Shown piece after piece: positions 34,456-41,886 of a stretch of DNA of 64,000 bases; within the stretch, counting starts at the first letter, position 1; every line of letters begins with the position of its first letter. The stretch comes from Akkermansia muciniphila (lineage in GTDB: Bacteria; Verrucomicrobiota; Verrucomicrobiia; Verrucomicrobiales; Akkermansiaceae): positions 62,001-126,000 of the forward strand of contig CAMDLP010000001.1 of NCBI GenBank assembly GCA_945901795.1, in the 5' to 3' direction. A program made the translations under genes and the position numbers. Under the pieces are notes generated by a model. That model did no database searches, was not told the DNA's origin, and was given only the letters and a program-made list of their open reading frames with translations.

Positions 34456-35844
34456 TCAAACAACCGGCGGCGGCACGAAGCCATCGCGGTAGCTGCGGCG
34501 GACGATGGTTTTCGTCGCTTCCTCGTGGTTGGTGAAGGAGAGCGTCGGCTTGTCCCAACGCAGCTCCTGGCCGGGGAAGCGGGTGGCTTTAACGGCAAGC
34601 TGGGTGGCCTCGGTCATGCGGACAGCGTCCTTGAAGGGACTGCGGAGCTCGGTTTTGATGCCGAGGCAATTGTCCACCCAGGCGTGCCAGTGATTCATCT
34701 TCGGGAACTCGGGCAGGCCGGGCATTTTCAGGCCGGAGGTCATGATGCCGTCGCGCCAGATTTCAAGGCGTCCATCGGCAGTTAGGCAGAGCACGCCACC
34801 CTCGCAGACGACAACGGTCATGTTGGTGTCCGGATATTTTCCGGGCGGCAGGCCCAGCGCGGCGCGCGAGGGAGCTTGGGCGGAGTCGCTATAGTAAATG
34901 GCGAACTGCTTGCGGGCGAATTTCTCCGAGTCCACCGCGTAAGTGATGGTCGAGTGGCACGGATGGCTGTGGAAGAGCGGATTGGGCGACGGTTCGCAAT
35001 GGGTTAGCACGGCGACGGGCGAGACGAGTTCGTCGTAGCCATAGAAAATCACATCCAGCACGTGGAGCCCCCAGTCGCCGAGGCCGTTGCTGCCATAGTC
35101 CCACCACGAGCGCCAGACGACGGGCGCGATGCCGTCGTGATAGGGAGTTTCCGCGCAGGGGCCGAGCCACAGGTTCCAATCCAGATTCGAGGGCGCGGGC
35201 TTGGGTTCGCCGACGGCGCGGTCCAAATTGAAATACTCGCGCGCGTTCGGAGAATTGACCCAGACGTGGGCTTCGGCCGCCTTGCCAAGCGCTCCGCTGC
35301 GGAGGATTTCCACGGCGGCGCGGCGACCGGCCGAGGCCATCCGCTGGTTGCCGACCTGGGTCACCAGATCCGGCCGCGCGGCGATGGCTTTTTCCATCAT
35401 CGCCAGTTCTTCTAGCTGATGGACGAGCGGTTTCTGGCCATAGACGTGTTTGTGATTGGCCAGCGCGGTGAGCATGATCGGCGCGTGGCTGTGGTCGGGC
35501 GTGGAGACGATGACCGCGTCGAACTTGTCGCCGAATTTCGAGAAAGCCTCGCGGTAATCGCGGCAGGTGAAGGCACCCGGATGGTCGATGGCGGCTTGGG
35601 CGAGGGCGTTGGAATCGACATCGCAGAGACCGCTAATTTCGACGGCGGGATGCTGCGAAACCTGCGTGCGGTCCACCTTGCCGATGGTTCCCACGACGCC
35701 GATCGAGAGCACGCGGAGTTTGGAATTCGGGGAGACGGCCCGTCCGGGCGACTGGGCGCGGAGGATGGAGGAAAACCCGATTCCTGCGGCACCCGTGGTC
35801 CACATGAAACGGCGGCGGTTGATGGCATGCATATCGGGATTCAT
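34456..35844 (-). CDS. Tat-exported Gfo/Idh/MocA family oxidoreductase
   Basis: A 462-residue NAD(P)-dependent sugar oxidoreductase. A Tat signal opens the protein (NRRRFMWTTGAAGIGFSSI), so it should be exported folded with its cofactor. The nucleotide-binding fold starts at VLSIGVVGTIGKV, continues with ISGLCDVD and AVIVSTPDHSHA, and the catalytic region has YGQKPLVHQ in place of the common 'EKP'. The change at the usual Glu (Q before KP) is worth noting. The C-terminal domain is of the long verrucomicrobial type. It faces the DUF1080 gene tail to tail. Confidence 0.88.
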   Translation of the reverse strand: MNPDMHAINRRRFMWTTGAAGIGFSSILRAQSPGRAVSPNSKLRVLSIGVVGTIGKVDRTQVSQHPAVEISGLCDVDSNALAQAAIDHPGAFTCRDYREAFSKFGDKFDAVIVSTPDHSHAPIMLTALANHKHVYGQKPLVHQLEELAMMEKAIAARPDLVTQVGNQRMASAGRRAAVEILRSGALGKAAEAHVWVNSPNAREYFNLDRAVGEPKPAPSNLDWNLWLGPCAETPYHDGIAPVVWRSWWDYGSNGLGDWGLHVLDVIFYGYDELVSPVAVLTHCEPSPNPLFHSHPCHSTITYAVDSEKFARKQFAIYYSDSAQAPSRAALGLPPGKYPDTNMTVVVCEGGVLCLTADGRLEIWRDGIMTSGLKMPGLPEFPKMNHWHAWVDNCLGIKTELRSPFKDAVRMTEATQLAVKATRFPGQELRWDKPTLSFTNHEEATKTIVRRSYRDGFVPPPVV

Positions 35845-35890
35845 ACTTGATGACGCTCGGGAATTTTTCAGCTGGGCGGGTGATAGGTCA

Positions 35891-38611
35891 TTAATTAGGC
35901 GGTGCCTTCCAGATCAGCCGCACGGCGTCGAGACGGACACGGGCGTTGCCGATGGCGGCGGCGAGTTCGGTTTCGCGCTGCTCAAGCACGGCGATTTCCT
36001 CCGGCTGGATGTGGTCGTTGACCTCCGCGAGGTTGCGGAGGCGGGTGATTTGCGCGGCCATCTCGGCATGCATCCGGGCGAGCGCGTCCGCGACGACGGC
36101 GTGGCTTTTCGCGGTGCCGAGCGCGCGGGCCTTCTCTAACATCTCGGGTAGGAATTTCCGCTTCACCGCCTCGTTCCTCATCAGGCTGGCCGGATCGCCT
36201 TTCCGCAGCGGCGGCTTGGCGAAGGCGGCTTCCTCGGTGTGGTCGCCGCCCTTGTGATCGACGAGGATCCGCAGCGGCGTCTGGGGCAAAAACCGCTCGA
36301 CGTGCAGGCGCGCCGGAGCCACGCACTCGACGACGACCCATGCCTCTAGCAAAATGATTTTCTCCCCGGCGGCATCCCACACGCCGAAGGTCGCGTTGCC
36401 CGCCGCCGAGCCGAGCATGAGATCGAGCGCGCCGCGGACCATCGGGTGGTCCCAGGTTAGAAACGCTTCTTGTTCGCGTTCCAGCGCGCGCTGGCGGTCG
36501 AGCGTCACGGTCATGCCGTCGTGTGGCAGCGAGGGAAACGCGTCGGATTTCAAATTCCCCGGCAGCAGGAAATAGCGCCGGCGGCCGAGCTCCTCGATGT
36601 GCAGGCCGGAGAACTCGAACAAGCGCAGCAGGAAGTCCTCGAAGCCCGCGTCTTCATCCCACTCGCGGATCTTTTTCACCAGCCACGCGGATCTCTCCGG
36701 TCGGTGCGAACTGCGTTCTAGCAGGCGGTCCTGCCCGCGCGCGAGCCGCTCGGAAATCCGCTTGCGGCAGGCGAGCGTCTTTTCGATCAATTCATCGATC
36801 CCCTCGCGCTCACCGATCGCTTCCTCCAGATCGAAGCGCAGCTCGCGCTGGATCTCCGCCGCGCCGGGCGGGCTGGCGCGGAAGGCGTCGAGGCCTTCCT
36901 CCAGCCAACGCATCCGGATCTCCTCACCGCTGTCTGGCAGATAGGGAACATGCACCTGGATCGTGCCCTTCTGGCCGATCCGGTCGAGTCGGCCGATCCG
37001 TTGTTCCAACAGATCCACGTCTTCCGGCAGGTCGTAAAGCACCAGATGCCGGGCGAATTGAAAGTTCCGCCCCTCGCTGCCGATCTCCGAGCAGACGAGC
37101 ACCCGCGCGCCTTCCTTTTCCGCGAAAAATGCGGCGTTCCGATCGCGCTGGAGCAGCGTTAGATCCTCGTGAAACAACGCGCCTTTCAAGCCGGTCGCAG
37201 AGGCCAGTTCTGCCAGAATATCTTCCGCCAGCTCGCGGGTTTTCGCGATGACCAACACCTTTTCCTCGCCGAGCTCCTCCAACAGACCGATCAGCCATTT
37301 CATCTTGTCGGTGGTTGGGGCGAGACGCGGCTCGCGCTGCGGGAAGCCGCCGAGCTTGGCCCGCGTGTTGCGGAACATCACCCGGCCGACGCCGAAGCCA
37401 TCCAGCAAATCCGCGATCAGGCGCTCGCGGGCACCGGGGCTTTCCGCGATCAAATCCGCGACACGCTGTTCTAGCCGCTGGCGTCCGGCGACGATCTTTT
37501 TCAAAAGTGATACAGGCATTCCTGCCTGTTCTTCGCTCGCCAAGCACTCCACCAAATCCGCCACCTCCTCGTAATGCAGCGTTTCCTCGCGGTATTGTTC
37601 GAGGTCGGTGTAGCGGTCCGGGTCGAGCAATTTGAGCCGCGCGAAATGGCCTTCCGGCCCGAGCTGCTGCGGTGTGGCCGTCAGCAACAACAGGCCTTCC
37701 GTGGTCTCCGCGAGGCCGCGCACCATCTCGTAGGCCGGCCCGGGCGCTTCCGGCGACCATTCGAGATGGTGCGCCTCGTCCACGACTAACACGTCCCAGC
37801 CCGCCTCACGCGCCTGCGCGGAGCGGCGCTCGTTGCCGGCGAGGAAATCCACGGCGGCGAGCACCCACTGGCTGTCGAGAAACGGATTGCACTCGGGATC
37901 GCCATACTCGATCGCCTCGCAGCGGCCTTCGTCAAACAGGCTGAAGGAAAGCTGGAAACGCCGCAGAAGCTCGACGAACCACTGGTGCACCAGCGGCTCT
38001 GGGACGAGGATGAGCACGCGCTCGGCGCGGCCTGTCAGAATCAAGCGGTGCAGAATCAAACACGCCTCGATGGTTTTCCCCAAGCCCACCTGATCGGCTA
38101 ACAAAACTCGCGGCTGCGGGCGGTTCGCCACCTCGTCGGCGATGAACAGCTGGTGCGGGATCAGGTCCATCCGCGCGCCAGCCAGCCCACGGACCGGCGA
38201 GCGGCGCATTTCCGCACGGCGGTGCAGAGCCTCGCCGCGCAGATCAAAGTCGCCCGGCTCGTCGAGCTTGCCGCCGAACAGGCGTTCCTCAGGTTTGCTG
38301 AAACTGATGGAGTCGGACAAATCCGCCTCCGCCACCTCGCCACCGTCGGTTTCGTAAATCCGCAACCCGCGCTCTTCTCGCACGCGCTCGACGGTCATTT
38401 CGGTCCCGCTATGAATCTTGATCCGGTCGCCGGGCATGAATCTCACCCGCCGCAGCGGCGCGGTGCCGATGGCGTAAATCCGCGTCTCGCCTGCCGCCGG
38501 AAAGGCGATTTCCACCCGCCCGTCACCGCTCTTGCGGATGATTCCGAGGCCGAGCTCCGGCTCGCCGTCGCTGACCCAGCGCTGCCCGCGCGTCCATGTT
38601 TCGTGATCCAT
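35891..38611 (-). CDS. rapA: RapA/HepA-like SNF2 ATPase
   Basis: A 906-residue Swi2/Snf2 ATPase related to RapA, which recycles stalled RNA polymerase. Order: N-terminal Tudor-like barrels (about 1-110), motif I ADQVGLGKTIEA, motif II DEAHH, motif III TATPQQ, and a second RecA domain with SEIGSEGRNFQFARHLVLYD and motif VI QQRIGRLDRIGQKG; a long helical C-terminal part follows. I use the ATG at 38611 (MDHETWTRG) rather than the TTG at 38629, which lies inside nth. A 7-bp palindrome is present in frame and encodes part of EEQAGMPVSLL between the two RecA domains. It lies 4 bases after nth. Confidence 0.9.
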   Translation of the reverse strand: MDHETWTRGQRWVSDGEPELGLGIIRKSGDGRVEIAFPAAGETRIYAIGTAPLRRVRFMPGDRIKIHSGTEMTVERVREERGLRIYETDGGEVAEADLSDSISFSKPEERLFGGKLDEPGDFDLRGEALHRRAEMRRSPVRGLAGARMDLIPHQLFIADEVANRPQPRVLLADQVGLGKTIEACLILHRLILTGRAERVLILVPEPLVHQWFVELLRRFQLSFSLFDEGRCEAIEYGDPECNPFLDSQWVLAAVDFLAGNERRSAQAREAGWDVLVVDEAHHLEWSPEAPGPAYEMVRGLAETTEGLLLLTATPQQLGPEGHFARLKLLDPDRYTDLEQYREETLHYEEVADLVECLASEEQAGMPVSLLKKIVAGRQRLEQRVADLIAESPGARERLIADLLDGFGVGRVMFRNTRAKLGGFPQREPRLAPTTDKMKWLIGLLEELGEEKVLVIAKTRELAEDILAELASATGLKGALFHEDLTLLQRDRNAAFFAEKEGARVLVCSEIGSEGRNFQFARHLVLYDLPEDVDLLEQRIGRLDRIGQKGTIQVHVPYLPDSGEEIRMRWLEEGLDAFRASPPGAAEIQRELRFDLEEAIGEREGIDELIEKTLACRKRISERLARGQDRLLERSSHRPERSAWLVKKIREWDEDAGFEDFLLRLFEFSGLHIEELGRRRYFLLPGNLKSDAFPSLPHDGMTVTLDRQRALEREQEAFLTWDHPMVRGALDLMLGSAAGNATFGVWDAAGEKIILLEAWVVVECVAPARLHVERFLPQTPLRILVDHKGGDHTEEAAFAKPPLRKGDPASLMRNEAVKRKFLPEMLEKARALGTAKSHAVVADALARMHAEMAAQITRLRNLAEVNDHIQPEEIAVLEQRETELAAAIGNARVRLDAVRLIWKAPPN
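37512..37529. repeat. Small palindrome inside the rapA-like gene
   Basis: The arms acaggca and tgcctgt flank the loop ttcc. The CA-YYCC-TG core is the same as in the intergenic palindromes at 18085 and 41718. It lies in the linker between the RecA lobes and does not break the reading frame. Confidence 0.6.
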
Positions 38612-38615
38612 CCGA

Positions 38616-39242
38616 TTAGTTTTTTGCAAAAAGTTCGCGGCAGAGAAGGCAGCTTTTGCCGTCGCAGTTGCGGGCGGAGCAATGCTCGCGGCCGAAGAAG
38701 ATGATTTGCAGGTGGAGCTTGTTCCACGAGTCGCGCGGGAAGAGTTTTTTGAGGTCGCGCTCGGTCTGGACCACGTTTTTACCGGAGGTGAGTTTCCAGC
38801 GGGTGGCGAGGCGGTGGATGTGGGTGTCCACCGGGAAGGCCGGCACGCCGAAGGCCTGCGCCATCACCACGGATGCGGTCTTGTGGCCGACGCCGGGCAG
38901 GGCCTCGAGCGCGTCGAAATCTGCGGGAACCTCGCCGCGGTGTTTCTCTATCAGAATTTTCGACAGTCCCGAAATGGCCGCGGCTTTCTTCGGCGACAGG
39001 CCGCAGGGGCGGATGATCGTTTGGATTTCCGCGACCGGGACGCGCATCATGTCGCGCGGGTTATCGGCGAGTTTGAACAGCGCGGGCGTGACTTGGTTGA
39101 CGCGGACGTCGGTGCATTGGGCGGACAGCAGGACGGCGACCAGCAAGGTGTAGGCGTCCTTGTGATCGAGCGGAATCGGGGTTTCCGGATAGAGTTCCAG
39201 GAGCCGCCGCCGGACGTGGTCGGCGCGTTGTTGCTTGAGCAT
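38616..39242 (-). CDS. nth: Endonuclease III (DNA glycosylase/AP lyase)
   Basis: A 208-residue base-excision repair enzyme that removes oxidised pyrimidines. The helix-hairpin-helix with catalytic Lys is LPGVGHKTASVV and the catalytic Asp is in FPVDTHIHRLATR. The iron-sulfur cluster region is compressed: the cysteines read C-x4-C-x4-C-x2-C (CSARNCDGKSCLLC) rather than the usual C-x6-C-x2-C-x5-C. The true start is the ATG at 39242 (MLKQQRADHVRRRL); the track start at 39497 is unsupported. It precedes the rapA-like gene on the same strand. Confidence 0.93.
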   Translation of the reverse strand: MLKQQRADHVRRRLLELYPETPIPLDHKDAYTLLVAVLLSAQCTDVRVNQVTPALFKLADNPRDMMRVPVAEIQTIIRPCGLSPKKAAAISGLSKILIEKHRGEVPADFDALEALPGVGHKTASVVMAQAFGVPAFPVDTHIHRLATRWKLTSGKNVVQTERDLKKLFPRDSWNKLHLQIIFFGREHCSARNCDGKSCLLCRELFAKN

Positions 39243-39295
39243 GCGGCGAGTTTCCGGGGCTTGTGGCGAACCTGCAATCGTTTTAGCCTCGGGAC

Positions 39296-40069
39296 ATGCG
39301 AAAATGCTGGCTGCCGTTGATCCCGATTTTGGCCATCGCTGGACTTGCGGGCTGGTGGTTGCGGGCTCCAGTGATAGAGCGGTGGCGGACGGCGAGCGGT
39401 GGCGCGGAGCATGGCGCGGGGCGAAAATTTCAACCTGATCCGAAGACCTACGCCGTCCTGACCAAAGATCTTGAACGCTGGCGGAAGGACCTCTCAAAGC
39501 GCTACGCCAAAGCGAAAACCGATACCGAGCGTGCTGCGGTGGAACGCGACGCGCGGGTCGTGCTGGAACACGTCTTGCCGACGATGATGCGTTGCTGGCT
39601 GGGCACTCCGTGGGATTTCAACGGCACCGCGAAAGGTCCGGGCGCGGGGAAAATCGCCTGCGGGTATTTCGTGGCGACGGTGTTGAAAGACGCCGGCTTC
39701 CAGGTGGATCGCTATCAGCTCGCGCAGCAGCCTTCGGAAAACATCCTGCGCTCGTTTTTAGCGAAGGAGTCCTGCGAGCTCAGCGTCGGCAAGGAGTACC
39801 AAGCCTTCGCCACGCAGGTGGAAGCGCGCGAACCCGGCGTCTATATTGTCGGGCTTGATAGCCATGTCGCGTTCGTCGTCGTCGGTGGCCAGGGATTCCG
39901 TTTCATCCACTCCTCCGGCTCGCAGCCGTGGTGCGTGGTCGATGAAGGCCGCGCGGAAGCAGGCGTGCTCCAACGCTCGAAGTGGCGGATGCTCGGAAAT
40001 CTCACCGCCGATCCCGCCGTGCTCCAGCGCTGGCTCAGGGCGGAGAAAATCGTGGTGCGGGGGACGTGA
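39296..40069 (+). CDS. Membrane-anchored or secreted NlpC/P60-like cysteine hydrolase
   Basis: A 257-residue protein with an N-terminal signal/anchor (CWLPLIPILAIAGLAGWWL), a charged helical stretch, then a papain-like core: GTPWDFNGTAKGPGAGKIACGYFVATVLKDAGF is the region (quoted in part) where Cys in IACGYF aligns with the NlpC/P60 nucleophile, and SHVAFVV would supply the His. Classical NlpC has 'DCSG' at the nucleophile, here 'ACGY', so it is a divergent branch. It could cut peptidoglycan peptides. It is transcribed away from nth and faces an IS66 remnant. Confidence 0.7.
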   Translation: MRKCWLPLIPILAIAGLAGWWLRAPVIERWRTASGGAEHGAGRKFQPDPKTYAVLTKDLERWRKDLSKRYAKAKTDTERAAVERDARVVLEHVLPTMMRCWLGTPWDFNGTAKGPGAGKIACGYFVATVLKDAGFQVDRYQLAQQPSENILRSFLAKESCELSVGKEYQAFATQVEAREPGVYIVGLDSHVAFVVVGGQGFRFIHSSGSQPWCVVDEGRAEAGVLQRSKWRMLGNLTADPAVLQRWLRAEKIVVRGT

Positions 40070-40086
40070 GGGGCCGGGGTAACTAT

Positions 40087-40470
40087 TCAGGTCGATAAAG
40101 GAGCTTTTTCGCCAGTGAAGGCGGATTTGATCGAGTTCATAAGATTGATGCCCTGCTTGCGGATCGTGGAAATGTAGCTGCTGATTACGCAAAACCTCTC
40201 TGCTCCCTTTACGCTGCGGAAACACCCGGACACCTTTTGCTGAACCTTGATCATGCGCAGGTCCCGCTCCGACTGGTTGTTGTCGAAGGGAACGCCCAGG
40301 TCGTTCATGAAGCGCAAGACCTCCTCGCGCTTGTCGCGCAAGCGCCGCAGCAAATTGGTTTCCTTGCTTTGCCCGATCCGGCCTCGCCTTCCCGACGGCT
40401 TGGTGATTTCGGGGTGGGCTTCGAGTCCGGCCTTCACCCACTTGTCATAGTTGGATCGCAGTCGCTTGCC
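40087..40470 (-). mobile_element. IS66-family transposase, C-terminal remnant
   Basis: A 127-codon open stretch gives the end of an IS66 transposase: LLRRLRDKREEVLRFM, then VPFDNNQSERDLRMIKVQQKVSGCFRS with the catalytic Glu, and the tail YISTIRKQGINLMNSI. It is closed upstream by TGA at 40471, so the zinc-finger, DDE Asp residues and the accessory ORFs are missing. No terminal inverted repeats are recognised. It abuts a heptamer repeat array. Confidence 0.88.
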
Positions 40471-40487
40471 TCAGCTGGCATGAGCGA

Positions 40488-40568
40488 GTTGAAAGTTGAA
40501 AGTTGAGAGTTGATAGGAAGAACCGGATTGACCAATCTTCCTCTTTCCATCAACCATCAACCATCAAC
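40488..40568. repeat. Heptanucleotide repeat array with inverted halves
   Basis: Four units gttgaaa, gttgaaa, gttgaga, gttgata (40488-40515) are followed after a 32-base spacer by three units of catcaac (40548-40568), whose reverse complement is gttgatg. The two halves can therefore fold into a hairpin. The array lies between the IS66 remnant and the start of the HD/OB nuclease gene, and the ORF track wrongly translates through it. Confidence 0.8.
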
Positions 40569-40577
40569 TTCCTCCCC

Positions 40578-41639
40578 GTGAGCCCCATCACCATCGCAGC
40601 CGTCAAAGAACAAGCCGGTGAAATCCCCATCGTCGCCGCGATCCACGCCCAGCTCCAGTCGCGCAACGCCCGCACCACCAAGGGCGGCAAGCCCTATCTG
40701 GAACTCGTCTTCGCCGACGCCACCGGACATTTCTCCCTGAAAATCTGGTCGGACTCACTGATCTACGACGCCGCGGAAAAACTCGCCGACAACACCATCG
40801 TCCGCCTCGAAGGCGAGTGGACGCAGAACCAATACGGCGTCAATCCGAACCACCTCACGTGGCATCCCCTCGACGACACCGCCATCGCCAACTTCCTCGC
40901 CGGAGACCCGGTCACCCGCGAAAAACAAGAGCGCGACTACGCCGACATCCAGCGCCTCTGCGCGTCGATCACCGACCCGCGGCTGCGCGGGCTTTGCGCG
41001 CATTTCCTCCAGCAAATGGGCGACCGCTTCCGCCGCACGGCCGCAGCGAAAAAGAACCACCACGCCCGCCGCGGCGGCCTTGTCGAGCACGTCGCCCAGA
41101 TGATGCGCTCGGCCGCCGCGCTGTGCCCGGTCTATCCCGAACTCAACCGCGACCTAATTCTAACCGGCGTGCTCTTCCACGACTGCGGGAAGCTCTGGGA
41201 GAACTCTTATCCGGAAGACGGCTTCGGCCAGATCCACAGCATCCATGGCGAGATGTTAGGTCACATCCCGCTCGGCATCGAGCTGGTCAATAAGCTCTGG
41301 AACGACCTCCTCGCCAGCCCGGAAGCGGAAGCATGGAAGACGCTCAAGCCATCCACCGAGATGACCCGCCTCCACCTGCTCCATCTGATAGGAAGCCACC
41401 ACGGGCAGTATGAATTCGGCTCGCCCGTGCTGCCGCGCACGCCGGAGGCATTCGCGCTCCACTACATTGACAACCTCGACGCGAAGATGGAAATGCTCCG
41501 CGACGCCTATTCGCAAGCCACCGAGATCGCCCCCGGCATCTACGACCGCGTCTTCCCGCTGCCGACCAATCTGGTGCGGCCGCTGTCCACCTTCATCCCG
41601 CCGCCACCCGCGCCGGAGAATGATACCGGAGCAGACTGA
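40578..41639 (+). CDS. YhaM-like 3'-5' exoribonuclease (OB-fold plus HD domain)
   Basis: A 353-residue protein with an N-terminal OB-fold nucleic-acid-binding domain (ARTTKGGKPYLELVFADATGHFSLKIW) and an HD domain: HHARRGGLVEHVAQM, FHDCGKLWE and the later LHLIGSHHG give the metal ligands. This layout matches YhaM/CBF1-type 3'-5' exonucleases acting on RNA or single-stranded DNA. I take the GTG at 40578 as the start because upstream residues derive from the heptamer repeats. The Pro-rich tail (FIPPPPAPEN) is unstructured. Confidence 0.87.
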   Translation: MSPITIAAVKEQAGEIPIVAAIHAQLQSRNARTTKGGKPYLELVFADATGHFSLKIWSDSLIYDAAEKLADNTIVRLEGEWTQNQYGVNPNHLTWHPLDDTAIANFLAGDPVTREKQERDYADIQRLCASITDPRLRGLCAHFLQQMGDRFRRTAAAKKNHHARRGGLVEHVAQMMRSAAALCPVYPELNRDLILTGVLFHDCGKLWENSYPEDGFGQIHSIHGEMLGHIPLGIELVNKLWNDLLASPEAEAWKTLKPSTEMTRLHLLHLIGSHHGQYEFGSPVLPRTPEAFALHYIDNLDAKMEMLRDAYSQATEIAPGIYDRVFPLPTNLVRPLSTFIPPPPAPENDTGAD

Positions 41640-41706
41640 GCAACGTGGCGGCGATCACCGGTCGCCGCGAGTCGTCTTCACCGGAGGTGTCCACGGAACG
41701 CTGCAA

Positions 41707-41815
41707 CTCCTGTGGAGCCACGACACTCCTGTCGTGGATGCGGATGGAAAGCCTTTGGGGAAGAGCTTCGCGCATTTCAAAGACCCCGCATCCGCCCGCA
41801 CCACAGGAGTGTGGC
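41707..41815. repeat. Nested inverted-repeat element downstream of the HD/OB nuclease
   Basis: Outer arms ctcctgtgg (41708-41716) and ccacaggag (about 41803-41811) pair perfectly. Inside the left half is a perfect hairpin ccacgaca-ctcc-tgtcgtgg (41718-41737), and gatgcgg in the left half pairs with ccgcatc in the right. The 250-base gap between the converging nuclease and M3 peptidase genes holds no gene, so this looks like a small structured repeat, possibly a bidirectional terminator. Confidence 0.65.
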
Positions 41816-41886
41816 ACCTCAGTAGTGGGTGCCTCCTCAGGTGACTCAAGGTCGTTGCGAAGGCCGAAGCGATCGTTGCGGGACCC

